A stretch of DNA of 64,000 nucleotides from Aralia elata (Eukaryota; Streptophyta; Magnoliopsida; Apiales; Araliaceae). The position numbers were made by a program, and so were the translations under genes. The DNA lies in assembly GCA_034770075.1 (NCBI GenBank), contig CM068384.1, positions 40,335,182-40,399,181 of the forward strand, given 5' to 3'. The notes beneath the pieces are model-generated. The model saw nothing but the letters and a program-made list of their open reading frames with translations. It was not told where the DNA came from and did not search any database. Of this stretch, positions 1 to 12,991 are shown in pieces. How positions within the stretch are numbered: the stretch's first letter is position 1; each line of letters begins with the position of its first letter.

Positions 1-958
1 CTATTTTATACAATTGTTGTATATTATTGCAAGTTTCATGACTCAAATCGAGTTATTACTTTCAAATTATATTAGCGGATTAATTATTTTAAATTACTCC
101 ACATCAAAGATAATTATTGATATTCGCACCTTGTGCATCTGAATTCATGATCTGTTGTTGGACTGTAAAATGTAAGTTTTTCATTCATGAACTGTTTAAG
201 GAAATAGTCTACGCCATTTATTTCGGCTAGACATGTACAGGTTATTATTTTTAAAAGCCATCCAAACCGATTGTTGGTATGGATTCTTGGACTGAGAGAG
301 CAACCCTTATTTAGGAAATTTTAATGTGTCGGTTATTCGATGCAGACAGAGTTAAATGTTATGCATATACATAGGGTACAAGAGGCTGATCCCCTCGAGT
401 ACTACTGACGGGCCAGGCGTTTAAAAGGGTCAGTTGAATGATTGATCCTTTGGCCAAAATTTTATGGTCTATTGGACCACTCAGCAGTAAATAATCAATA
501 TTCATTATTTTATTTGAGCTTTGATTATATTGTCAGCTATTTCTTCAATGTTCCTAAATTATTGAACTATGTGATTATTATTCTCATTCATTCATGATAT
601 ATCCCCTTTATTCATTTTAAACTTGCTGAGCAAAGTAGTTGCTCACCCTTGCTATATCATGAACCTATTGCAGCTAAGTCGGGGAGTTCCAAAGCGGACA
701 AAGGCAAAGGAAAGCTTAAGGACTAGTTATTTGTACTATCCCGTTATGTAATCGTGGAATCGTTTTGTATTATTAAAGTATTCTGCGATGTATTTATTTA
801 AGGTTGTGGACCTTGGGACCGTAGTAAACCTTCTGTAATGAATAACATATGTTTATTTATTCCGCATTAGTTGATTTATGTTGTTTAGAGGTGTATGGAT
901 GTACTTTATCGTGAGCACCAAATTCGAGGTATTGGTACCTGAATTTGGGGGTGTCACA
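1..958 (+). repeat. 3' part of a Tekay-like LTR, related to element E
   Basis: The segment ends in TTTGGGGGTGTCACA, comparable with the end of the E LTRs (TTTGGGGACGTTACA). A stretch around 626-670 (tgctgagc ... gctcac ... ttgcagctaa) parallels the same zone of the E LTR at about 4450-4500. Immediately after 958, copia reverse-transcriptase coding begins mid-frame, so this looks like the right end of an LTR inserted into the copia element. The left end is outside the window, so solo LTR versus full element cannot be decided. No gene is seen in it. Confidence 0.5.
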
Positions 959-1691
959 ATAAAGATCTATAGAGATAGATCTAAAAGGATGTTGGGCTTG
1001 TCCCAAGGAAAATACATTGACTCGATGCTAACGAAGTTTAGCATGAAAGATTCCAAGAGAGGTCTCATGCCGATGAGCCATGGAATACATCTCTCTAAGA
1101 AACAGGCCCCAAAGACACCTGAGGAGAGATACTGTATGAGTACGATTCTTTATACTTCGACAATAGGATCTATCATGTACGGTATGATATGTACTAGATC
1201 GGATGTTGTTCATACACTTAGTGTAACAAGTAGATATCAGTCGAATCCAGGAAAAGAACACTAAAAGGGAGTGAAAAACATCCTAAAATACTTAAGAATA
1301 ACTAAGGATGTATTTCTTGTCTACGGTGGGTCTGAGTTGAAAATAGAGGGCTATACAGACTTAAGTTTTCAAACAGACCAAGATGACAGTAAATTCGTTC
1401 CAGGGTATGTGTTTATCTTAAACGGTGGTGCAATGAGTTGGAAAAGTTTCAAGCAGCAAACAATTGTTGATTCAGTGACAAAGACAGAGTACATAACTAC
1501 AAGTGAAGCTGCAAAGGAAGCTGTTTGGATGAAAAAGTTCATAACTGAACTTGGAGTGGTTCTTAACATTAGAGGAGTCGTACCTTTATTCTATGACAAC
1601 ACTGGAGTTGTAGCGTGTAGGGGTCTCATCAGAAATCCAAACACGTGTTGTGGGGGTTTCATTTGATTAGAGAGATTATTGAAAGAGGAGA
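959..1691 (+). pseudogene. Ty1/copia pol fragment (end of RT, RNase H), broken
   Basis: Translation gives the end of a copia reverse transcriptase (KIYRDRSKRMLGLSQ, then a GSIMYGMICTRSDV-like segment) followed by copia RNase H (GYTDLSFQTDQDDS, EYITTSEAAKEAVWM). It would be the 3' part of a gag-pol polyprotein. It is dead: a TAA at 1262-1264 sits where the family usually has Trp, and a frameshift near 1610-1622 moves the reading into the HLIREI segment. The left side is cut by an LTR ending at 958 and the right side by element E at 1692. The pol tail continues at 30228. The first methionine used by a naive ORF call (878) lies in the LTR, so it is not a real start. Confidence 0.85.
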
Positions 1692-4600
1692 TGTGATATC
1701 CCAAATGTTTGTGCGATGCTAAATCAGGGTATTTTATGTTACAATGAGTATGTTATGCAATGATCCTTGGAGAAAGGAAGTGAATGTGTTAAAGGATTAA
1801 AGAATATATAATACTCGAAGTGTTTCAAGTTTAAGTGAAAGTGATGAAATAAAACCTACACTAAGGTAATGCGTTGAAGTTATTCAACGATAATTGTGAA
1901 AGAGATTTAGTGAAAACCGAGTAAGGGAGGTTTCGTTGATTCCAAGGACGGAATCCTTATAAGGAGGGAAGGATGTGACAATCCGGATTTTCAAAAAATT
2001 ATTAAATAAGAATTTGGCGAATAAAATTCTTATTATGTGATGTTTTGAGTTTGAGTATGTGTATATATGTGATATATATATTGTGAAATATATGATTTGA
2101 TGTGAAGAGAATTATATATTCGTGTATTTGGGAAACGAGGTTTAATAGTTAATTAAACTATTGAATGAAGTGAAGGAAATTGCTACGAAAAATATATTTA
2201 CTAAATACTAGAAAGTTGAAAATTATATTATGAAATAATATAATTGTTATGTTTTGTGAACAATGGAAATTATTGTGAATTAAATTTCATAATAATATGA
2301 GTGATTTATTGAATTAAAATAAGGAATTAATGAGACTATAATTGTTTTAATAAAATGAGAAGGTAAAGTGTTACATAGAAATGTAACATGTTAATGTAGT
2401 ATATATGATTGTGAATTTCGTAGATTAAAATGTTTATCGAATAAACATTTGATGGAGATTATTGTAGAATAATTTAATTAAGCGTTTTAGTGCGTATTGT
2501 ATTACGCGAGTAATATTCTAATTTAATTTAATAGTTAAATTAGAGGAATAATAATTTATTAAATGAAATTATAATTACAATTGTCTAATTTGAGATTATA
2601 AATTTTGTTAATAAGTTTAATTAGACTTATTAATATAATAAGTTTAATTAAATTAAAGTGTGACAATATATATCTTATAATAAAAAATAATTCTTAAAAT
2701 AAGCTAAAATTGGTTTTATGGAGTCTAGCCAAATATGGCCTTGTGACTCTTTGGCTTTCTAACTGCTGAAAACCTCTAAGCAACAAGTCACGTTCTTTTC
2801 ACCAGTGTTCTTGGTAAGCCAAAAACACAGAGAAGAGGAAGAGAGAAAATTGAGAGAATTCTTGAGAAATTGAGAGGAGATTTGAGAGAAATCAAAGAAG
2901 GAAGAAGAAGGATAATCAAGTCCTCCTAATTGTGTGACTAAGCTTAGAAGAAATCAAAGGTAAATTCTAAAATTGCTAGTCCTTATTTTTCTAAAACTAG
3001 TTCTCTATAATTGGTTTTGATGATAAATTAGTGGAGAAATTTGTTAAATATGTTGGTGGGTTGTAATAATCTGATTATATGTTATACATGAGCGATTCTA
3101 AGTAATCAAATCCATGTGAACATGCTAAAAAAGAAGAAATTGAGTTTTAGTTGCTATATGTATGATATGGCTTACTTTGGAGTCAAAATTGATGTTTAAT
3201 TTGAGTAATAATCTGTAAATTGATGGTGGATTGTTGTTATGCATTAAAAAACGAAAACAACGGAAGTTAAACGGACCAATTCGGTTGAATAATGAATCCG
3301 TAGTGATCGATTGCGCTAAATTTGTAAAAATTTATAAAACTAGCATAAATATTGATATTTGAGGCTTGCAATTGGTTGTTTGAGATGTTTAAGATGTTAG
3401 AATCGTGCTAGAGGGTTTGGGTAATGATCATATATAAGTTATAGTGACTGGGTAATTTTAATTTGCTGATAAAATGAAGAAATTTTGTGTTTTGGGTTGA
3501 AAATTCTGCAATTCGCGAACTGCAGAATCTGGAATTCATGAAGCTCGCCACGGCGAGCTCATTAAGCTAAATTTCTCGCCCCGGCGGTGTCTCGCCCCGA
3601 CGAGAGTTTTGTACTGAGTTTTCTCGCCCCAACGAGCTTATTGTTAAGGAAATTCTCGGCCTGACGAGAATTTTGTGAAGGAATTCTCGCCCCGGCGAGC
3701 TCAATGCAAGAAATGTTATTTTATTTTCTTTTTCGTTGTAGTCATGCTAAGTTACCCTATGCATGTTTAAAACTTATATTAATGTACTGAATGATTACCA
3801 AGATATTGAGTTGGATGCTAAGCACATATCACTGAGTATAAATATAGAGATTGATGAACCTTAACTTAACGTTGGGTTTTAGGAATTCTTAAGGATGATA
3901 TTGCTATAATTAAGCTTACAACTTCTGAAGTGAGATTGATAAACAGAAAACAATCGAGATATTAAAATGAGATTGGATGAGAATGAATCCTGAAGTGTTT
4001 ATAATACTCTAACTAATCATTGTTACTGCCTTATAAACGGAATATGTAGGTTATTTTCTAAGTATTGCTATGTGACTAATAAATGTTGTGCATGATTATA
4101 TATCGTGTAGGATACATGAAGTGCAGATAAGTATAAGCTAAATATGGTAATTGGTAATCTACGAACCAGGAAAGTCTTTCAGTTCCTATTTGTTATGTGA
4201 ATTAATTGATTAACTGTTTTAATCATATGATGTAAAAGCATGATGCATTTTATCTATGTTACATGTATGAGATGACAAAGTCAAATTATGACTACGTTCG
4301 TTGAATAAAGAATGTTGATTGAGTTATGGAACTCAATCTCTAATTGTTATGTGTTGATCGTTATGTATGACATGTTTAGCCAAAAGATTATGATTTAAAT
4401 AATGAGCATGTTATCTATGTGCTATGTGATGCATGCAAACTGTTAGATTTTGCTGAGCTGTCGAGCTCATTCTTGCAAATAACCACTTTTGCAGGTTAAA
4501 GATTCAAGGTAACGTTATGTGCTGCTTGAATGGCATGATTCAGATGTTATGCATGAAGATTAATTGTTTTAGCTTAAATTATGTTTTTGAACCATGATTA

Positions 4601-4953
4601 AGGTTCTGGATTACGTATTTGGCGATGTATTAAATGTAACAGATGTTGAGTTGTAAAATTTATATTGACTTATAATTTAATTTTATCCGATGTATAAAGG
4701 GTATTGAATCTAGAAGTAAGTTTTATTTTATTATAACTCTAATGAAGCGAATCATTAAGTAAATATGATTTTAGAATATGTAAATGATTAAAGGTTATGA
4801 TTCAGGGAAAGCAAAGAAAGAAAACTGAAAAGTTTAAAATTGTTCCGCATTTTATTAAGTTTAACATTGAATAATGTTATAAAGTCAGAATGAGGATGTA
4901 TTGTTAATGGCCGATGTGGAGAGTTGGATTGTTCAGAATTTGGGGACGTTACA
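1692..4953 (+). repeat. Element E, LTR copy 1
   Basis: A 3262-bp AT-rich LTR, TG...CA bounded. It contains a cluster of CTCGCC..GGCGAG palindromes at about 3540-3705, several with G-to-A decay. No coding region is seen in it. Confidence 0.9.
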
Positions 4954-7766
4954 GTTGGTATCAGAGCTGATAGGTTAGAAACCTTAGGTACGAGTATCTT
5001 AGGCTATAACCTTAGAGAAAAGAGGTGAAGATGAGAGAGTTTAAAGAATAGTAAGTTAAGTATGATTATGGTACAATCGTACTCTTTAATGGTTGATGTA
5101 TGGTATCTGGGCTAAATAATTCCTTCAGAGAGAGGAGGTTGATACGAACTAACAACCGATCTAACTCGCTGTGAGAGACAGTGTAGACGAAACGGGAACT
5201 AGTTTGTTGGTTGTTTGTGGGAAACCACTCAGGTGCTGTACTGAACACTGTTAGAGACTCGATGTGTATCAAGTATAGAATTATGGATGCGTATGATTAA
5301 GAAGTAATTCTTTTTAAATAGATAAATGCATGAGATGAGTTAAGACCTAGAAACGTTGTAAGAAGAAGACGTGAATGACGCGTAGTAAACTCGAATAAAA
5401 TATTGAATAATATGAATGAAGTTAGAGATTTTTAAAGGAAGAATTGATTTATAAACAAGAAGATTCAAAGAAGAATCTTGAAGAGTTATAGAAGATGAGA
5501 ATCAGGAGTACCTGACTCCGGTAATAAGGATGGTGTTAATAAATAGACGATATCTATAAGATGAGAATGGTATAATGATAAGAATGAACTCAAATAGAGT
5601 TTAGAAAATTCATGTGAGACAAGATTATGATAAAATGATTAGGTTCAAAGAAGAACCTAAAGAGCTAAAAGAACAGGGAACACCTGAGTTGATTAATCAT
5701 AGATAACGAGATTAAAGAGAAGAATAAACAAGATCGTAGGATAAGATGATCATGAGATAAGAAAGAATCGTAAGAAGAGTTGATGATAGAATGAGATCAC
5801 GAAATTATCTGCTAAAGTTGTAAAATGTCAGAAGATCTTAAATGATTGAATAGTTGTAGCATAACGCTATAAAGAGATGGTACTATGAAATAGTACGAGA
5901 TAAACTCACGAGGAGTTATGGATGATGAAATACGAGAAATTAGTATCAAGTAAAGAGTTAAGTTAAGAGCAAGATGAAATTAGGTGGGATTTCAATTGAG
6001 GACTCATGTTAGTGGCTGAGTTGTACGATTCCTGGTATGGGACGGGAATTTGTGCTTGGTTTGAAAACTACTTAGCTTCCTATATTAATATAGTGGTTGA
6101 GTTGAACAAGTCCTGGTATGGGACGGGATTTTTCCATGGTCTAACAACCGCTCAGCTTCCTATATTGATTAGTGGTCGAGTTGGTTCGACAACCACTTAG
6201 CTTCCTATATTGATAATCATTGAAATATTGGTGTCGCACTATCGATATACATATGACGAGAAGGTGATTCTTTTCTCATATTAATATTTGATAGTTAGAG
6301 AATATTTAAGATTAGATGTGGTTCTTAAAACTCATACTTATGGTAGGTTCGTGACTCATGATCGTATGGTGGACCCCCTCAGCGAATGGACGATTTTGGT
6401 CTGACTAGGATAAGTTCCTAAACCCGTGTGATTGTGGTAAGCTCCTGAACTTCCAAAGTGTGGTAAGTTTGATGAACTATATTGGGTATAGAAAAGTTAT
6501 GCTATAGATAGCATTGATGATATTGAAGAATGATAGAATGATTGAGTAATGAAGCAATGGAGTAAAGATTGAAGTTGATGGAGGAGAATTGGATATTCCA
6601 AATCTTCTAGCTATGCTAGATTTTCAAAATTTATTGACATCGTGCTGATATTCGCAAATTTTGTGTTCTCGAAAATATATTTGGTCAATGTTTGAACCAA
6701 TAAGTTTTAAAAAGGTGCTATTATTTGTGCGTCTATGCTAAATATTTCAGCTAGACAAAAATGAATTGAAACTATCAAAATATATTTTGAACGACTGAGT
6801 CATCAATGCAACTGAACCTAGTGTTGGATGTGATCGAAGGATTGTCAGCCCACTATGGTATGATGTAGTATGACAAAGTCCTAAAATAACGGCATCCTCA
6901 ACGTACTATTAACTCAGTACGGTATCATGACGTCATAAAAGAATTTTATTTTTCTGTTAAGTTATGAAAAGATATGCCAGTTGAGTTGGCTAAGAATATT
7001 TTGACTAATATCTGAATTGTTGTTCAAGGTCTATGCTAATTGATTCGGCTAGACGACTGTTGAAAGATATTTATGAAGTTCAAGAATTCTTTGAGATTTT
7101 ATGCCAAACCAGTTTATTCTGGTGCGGAATTTGTATTAAGTCTGAGGTGAACCAACCCTATAATGGGGGATATGCAATAGCGTTAATATGTATGTGCACA
7201 GTACATAGTACGAAGGGCTGATCACCTGGAGTACGAGAAGAGATGGTCCATAGTCTTTGATTGTTAAAGGTTACAGTAGAAATATCTGTTAACCTAGGAC
7301 AAGGTTCAAGTCTTTACGACTCTTCAGCATGATATTGAAAGTTTTGAATAAATCTTTTAAATTCCTGAGTTATTCATACTACTTCCCAATTATTGAATAA
7401 TTGTGGAAGATTCTTATTCTTTTGAAAGGTGGAAGTGGAAAGAAAATATTCCTTAAGAAAGGGTAAGACGTATAATGCAATATGTGGTGATGAGTAAGTT
7501 AAACAAATTAGAATAAATCCAAGAAAGAAATGAAATTCCAGAAAAGGGAAGAGATAAATTTAGTTGATGATGACTAATGATGAGAAATTTTTAGAAGAGG
7601 AAGATGAGAAGAATGCAATGATCTTAGAAAGATCCTTAGAAAAGAATTTGGTTGTATAACCCAATGAATAAGTACAGAATAACGTAGAGTCCATTTCGAT
7701 AAATGGAAGGAACGAATATTAGTAAATTAAAATTTCGAGGGAAAAATTCTTAGAAGAAGGGGTGAA
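4954..7766 (+). mobile_element. Element E, interior copy 1 (non-coding)
   Basis: The Met-tRNA primer site lies at 4956-4967, 2 bp after the LTR. The 2.8 kb has no gag, protease, RT or integrase that I can recognise. It contains a run of short perfect stem-loops at 5461-5917 (see findings). At 6006-6215 it contains a roughly 90-bp direct repeat (tcctggtatgggacggga, then cttcctatatt). Only short ORFs occur (for example a 64-residue frame at 6006), and these follow the repeat. The purine-rich stretch agaagaaggggtgaa at 7752-7766 is the likely polypurine tract. Confidence 0.8.
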
Positions 7767-10700
7767 TGTGATATCCCGAATATTTGTACGATGCTAAATC
7801 AGGGTATTTTATGTTACAATGAGTATGTTATGCAATGATCCTTGGAGAAAGGAAGTGAATGCGTTAAAGGATTAAAGAATATATAATACTCGAAGTGTTT
7901 CAAGTTTAAGTGAAGGTGATGAAATAAAACCTACACTAAGGTAATGCGTTGAAGTTATTCAACGATAATTGTGAAAGAGATTTAGTGAAAACCGAGTAAA
8001 GGAGGTTTCGTTGATTCCGAGGACGGAATCCTTATAAGGAGGGAAGGATGTGACAATCCGGATTTTCAAAGAATTATTAAATAAGAATTTGGCGAATAAA
8101 ATTCTTATTATATGACGTTTTGAGTTTGAGTACGTGTATATATGTGATATATATATATTGCGAAATATGTGATTTGATGTGAAGAGAATTATATATTCGT
8201 GTATTTGGGAAACGAGGTTTAATAGTTAATTAAACTATTGAATGAAGTGAAGGAAATTGCTACGAAAAAGATATTTACTGAATATTAGAAAGTTGAAAAT
8301 TATATTATGAAATAATATAATTGTTATGTTTTGTGAACAATGGAAATTATTGTGAATTAAATTTCATAATAATGTGAGTGATTTATTTAATTAAAATAAG
8401 AAATTAATGAGACTATAATTGTTTTAATAAAATGAGAAGGTAAAGTGTTACATATAAATGTAACATGTTAATATAGTATATATGATTGTGATTTTCGTAG
8501 ATTAAAATGTTTATCGAATAAACATTTGATGGAGATTATTGTAGAATAATTTAATTAAGCGTTTAGTGCGTATTGTATTACGCGAGTAATATTCTAATTT
8601 AATTTAATAGTTAAATTAGAGGAATAATGATTTATTAAATGAAATTATAATTATAATTGTCTAATTTGAGATTATAAATTTTGCTAATAAGTTTAATTAG
8701 ACTTATTAATATAATAAGTTTAATTAAATTAAAGTGTGACAATATATATCTTATAATAAAAAAAATTATTAAAATAAGCTAAAATTGGTTTTAGGGAGTC
8801 TAGCCAAACATGGCCTTGTGACTCTTTGGCTTTCTAACTACTGAAAACCTCCAAGCAACAAGTCACGTTCTTTTCACCAGTATTCTTGGTAAGCCAAAAA
8901 CACAGAGAAGAGGAAGAGAGAAAATTGAGAGAATTCTTGAGAATTTGAGAGAAGATTTGAGAGAAATCAAAGAAGGAAGAAGAAGGATAATCAAGCCCTC
9001 CTAATTGTGTGACTAAGTTTAGAAGAAATCAAAGGTAAATTCTAAAATTGCTAGTTCTTATTTTTCTAAAACTAGTTCTCTGTAATTGGTTTTGATGATA
9101 AATTAGTGGAGAAATTTGTTAAATATGTTGTTGGGTTGTAATTATCTGATTATATGTTATACATGAGCGATTATGAGTAATCAAATCCATGTGAACATGT
9201 TAAACAAGAAGAAATTGAGTTTTAGTTGCTATATGTATGATATGGCTTACTTTGGAGTCAAAATTGATGTTTAATTTGAGTAATAATCTGTAAATTGATG
9301 GTGGATTGTTGTTATCCATTAAAAAACAAAAACAACGGAAGTTGAACGGACAAATTCGGTTGAATAACGAATCTGTAGTGGTCGATTGCGCTAGATTTGT
9401 AAAACTTTATAAAACTAGCATAAATATTAATATTTGAGGCTTGAAATTGGTTGTTTGAGCTGTTTAATATATTAGAATCGTGCTAGACGGTTTGGGTAAT
9501 GATCATATATAAGTTATAGTGACTGGGTAATTTTAATTTGCTGATTAAATGAAGAAATTTCGTGTTTTTGGGTTGAAAATTCTGCAATTCGCGAACTGCA
9601 GAATCTGGAATTCATGAAGCTCGCCCCGGCGAGCTCATTAAGCTAAATTTCTCGCCCCGGCGAGAGTTTTGTACTGAGTTTTCTCGCCCCGGCGAGCTTA
9701 TTGTTAAGGAAATTCTCGCCCCGGCGAAGTCTCTCCCCGGCGAGAATTTTGTGAAAGAATTCTCGCCCCGGCGAGCTCAATGCAGGAAATGTTATTTTAT
9801 TTTCTTTTTCGTTGTAGTCATGTTATGTTACCCTATGCATGTTTAAAACTTATATTAATGTACCGAATGATTACCAAGATATTGAGTTGGATTCTAAGCA
9901 TATATCACTGAGTATAAATATAGAGATTGATGAACCTTAACTTAACGTTGGGTTTTAGGAATTCTTAAGGATGATATTGCTATAATTAAGCTTACAACTT
10001 CTGAAGTGAGATTGATAAACAGAAAATAATCGAGATATTAAAATGAGATTGGATGAGAATGAATCCTGAAGTGTTTATAATACTCTAACTAATCATTGTT
10101 ACTGCCTTATAAACGGAATATGTAGGTTGTTTTCTAAGCATTGCTATGTGACTAATAAATGTTGTGCATGATTATATATCGTGTAGGATACATGAAGTGC
10201 AGATAAGTATAAGCTAAATATGGTAATTGGTAATCTACGAACCAGGCAAGTCTTTCAGTTCCTATTTGTTATGTGAATTAATTGATTAACTATTTTAATC
10301 ATATGATATAAAAGCATGATGCATTTTATCTATGTTACATGTATGAGACGACAAAGTCAAATTATGACTACGTTCGTTGAATAAAGAATGTTGATTGAGT
10401 TATGGAACTCAATCTCTAATTGTTATGTGTTGATCGTTATGTATGACATGTTTAGCCAAAAGTTTATGATTTAAATAATGAGCAAGTTATCTATGTGCTA
10501 TGTGATGCATGCAAACTGTTAGATTTTGTTGAGCTGTCGAGCTCATTATTGCAAATAACCACTTTTGCAAGTTAAAGATTCAAGGTAACGTTATGTGCTG
10601 CTTGAATGGCATGATTCAGATGTTATGCATGAAGATTAATTGTTTTAGCTTAAATTATGTTTTTGAACCATGATTAAGGTTCTGGATTACGTATTTGGCG

Positions 10701-11029
10701 ATGTATTAAATGTAACAGATGTTGAGTTGTAAAATTTATATTGACTTGTAATTTAATTTTATCCGATGTATAAAGGGTATTGAATCTAGAAGTAAGTTTT
10801 ATTTTATTATAACTCTAATGAAGCGAATCATTAAGTAAATATGATTTTAGAATATGTAAATGATTAAAGGTTATGATTCAGGGAAAGCAAAGAAAGAAAA
10901 CTGAAAAGTTTAAAATTGTTCCGCATTTTATTAAGTTTAACATTGAATAATGTTATAAAGTCAGAATGAGGATGTATTGTTAATGACCGATGTGGAGAGT
11001 TGGATTGTTCAGAATTTGGGGACGTTACA
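7767..11029 (+). repeat. Element E, LTR copy 2 (middle LTR)
   Basis: A 3263-bp LTR nearly identical to copies 1 and 3. Its palindrome cluster (about 9616-9780) is the best preserved, with most units still reading CCCCGGCGAG. It is shared between the two tandem interiors. Confidence 0.9.
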
Positions 11030-12986
11030 GTTGGTATCAGAGCTGATAGGTTAGAAACCTTAGGTACCAGTATCTTAGGCTATAACCTTAGAGAAAAGAG
11101 GTGAAGATGAGAGAGTTTAAAGAATAGTAAGTTAAGTATGATTATGGTACAATCGTACTCTTTAATGGTTGATGTATGGTATCTGGGCTAAACAATTCCT
11201 TCAGAGAGCGGAGGTTGATACGAACTAGCAACCAATCTAACTCGCTGTGAGAGACAGTGTAGACGAAACGGGAACTAGTTTGTTGGTTGTTTGTGAGAAA
11301 CCACTCAGGTGTTGTACTGAACACTGTTAGAGACTCGATGTGTATCAAGTATAGAATTATGGATGCGTATGATTAAGAAGTAATTCTTTTTAAATAGATA
11401 AATGCATGAGATGAGTTAAGACCTAGAAACGTTGTAAGAAGAAGACGTGAATGACGCGTTGTAAACTCGAATAAAATATTGAATAATATGAATGAAGTTA
11501 GAGATTTTTAAAGGAAGAATTGATTTATAAACAAGAAGATTCAAAGAAGAATCTTGAAGAGTTATAGAAGATGAGAATCAGGAGTACCTGACTCCGGTAA
11601 TAAGGATGGTGTTAATAAATAGACGATATCTATAAGATGAGAATGGTATAATGATAAGAATGAACTCAAATAGAGTTTAGAAAATTCATGTGAGACAAGA
11701 TTATGATAAAATGATTAGGTTCAAAGAAGAACCTAAAGAGCTAAAAGAACAGGGAACACCTGAGTTGATTAATCATAGATAACGAGATTAAAGAGAAGAA
11801 TAAACAAGATCGTAGGATAAGATGATCATGAGATAAGAAAGAATCGTAAGAAGAGTTGATGATAGAATGAGATCACGAAATTATCTGCTAAAGTTGTAAA
11901 ATGTCAGAAGATCTTAAATGATTGAATAGTTGTAGCATGACGCTATAAAGAGATGGTACTATGAAATAGTACGAGATAAACTCACGAGGAGTTATGGATG
12001 ATGAAATACGAGAAATTAGTATCAAGTAAAGAGTTAAGTTAAGAGCAAGATGAAATTAGGTGGGATTTCAATTGAGGACTCATGTTAGTGGCTGAGTTGT
12101 ACGATTCCTGGTATGGGACGGGAATTTGTGCTTGGTTTGAAAACTACTTAGCTTCCTATATTAATATAGTGGTTGAGTTGAACAAGTCCTGGTATGGGAC
12201 GGGATTTTTCCATGGTCTAACAACCGCTCAGCTTCCTATATTGATTAGTGGTCGAGTTGGTTCGACAACCACTTAGCTTCCTATATTGATAATCATTGAA
12301 ATATTGGTGTCGCACTATCGATATACATATGACGAGAAGGTGATTCTTTTCTCATATTAATATTTGATAGTTAGAGAATATTTAAGATTAGATGTGGTTC
12401 TTAAAACTCATACTTATGGTAGGTTCGTGACTCATGATCGTATGGTGGACCCCCTCAGCGAATGGACGATTTTGGTCTGACTAGGATAAGTTCCTAAACC
12501 CGTGTGATTGTGGTAAGCTCCTGAACTTCCAAAGTGTGGTAAGTTTGATGAACTATATTGGGTATAGAAAAGTTATGCTATAGATAGCATTGATGATATT
12601 GAAGAATGATAGAATGATTGAGTAATGAAGCAATGGAGTAAAGATTGAAGTTGATGGAGGAGAATTGGATATTCCGAATCTTCTAGCTATGCTAGATTTT
12701 CAAAATTTATTGACATCGTGCTGATATTCGCAAATTTTGTGTTCTCGAAAATATATTGGGTCAATGTTTGAACCAATAAGTTTTAAAAAGGTGCTATTAT
12801 TTGTGCGTCTATGCTAAATGTTTCAGCTAGACAAAAATGATTTGAAACTATCAAAATATATTTTGAACGACTGAGTCATCAATGCAACTGAACCTAGTAT
12901 TGGATATGATCGAAGGATCGTCAGCCCACTATGGTATGATGTAGCATGACAAAGTCCTAAAATGACGGCATCCTCAACGTACTATT
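11030..12986 (+). mobile_element. Element E, interior copy 2, left part
   Basis: Near-identical to 4954-6910, including the primer site (11032-11043), the stem-loop series (11537-11993) and the 90-bp repeats. It is interrupted by element B at 12992; AAGAC at 12987-12991 is the left TSD. Confidence 0.85.
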
Positions 12987-12991
12987 AAGAC

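Noticed and set aside
6006..12276. 64-residue ORF identical in both E interiors (6006 and 12082)
   Set aside because: It follows the 90-bp direct repeat, and its sameness reflects recent duplication of the interior rather than coding constraint.
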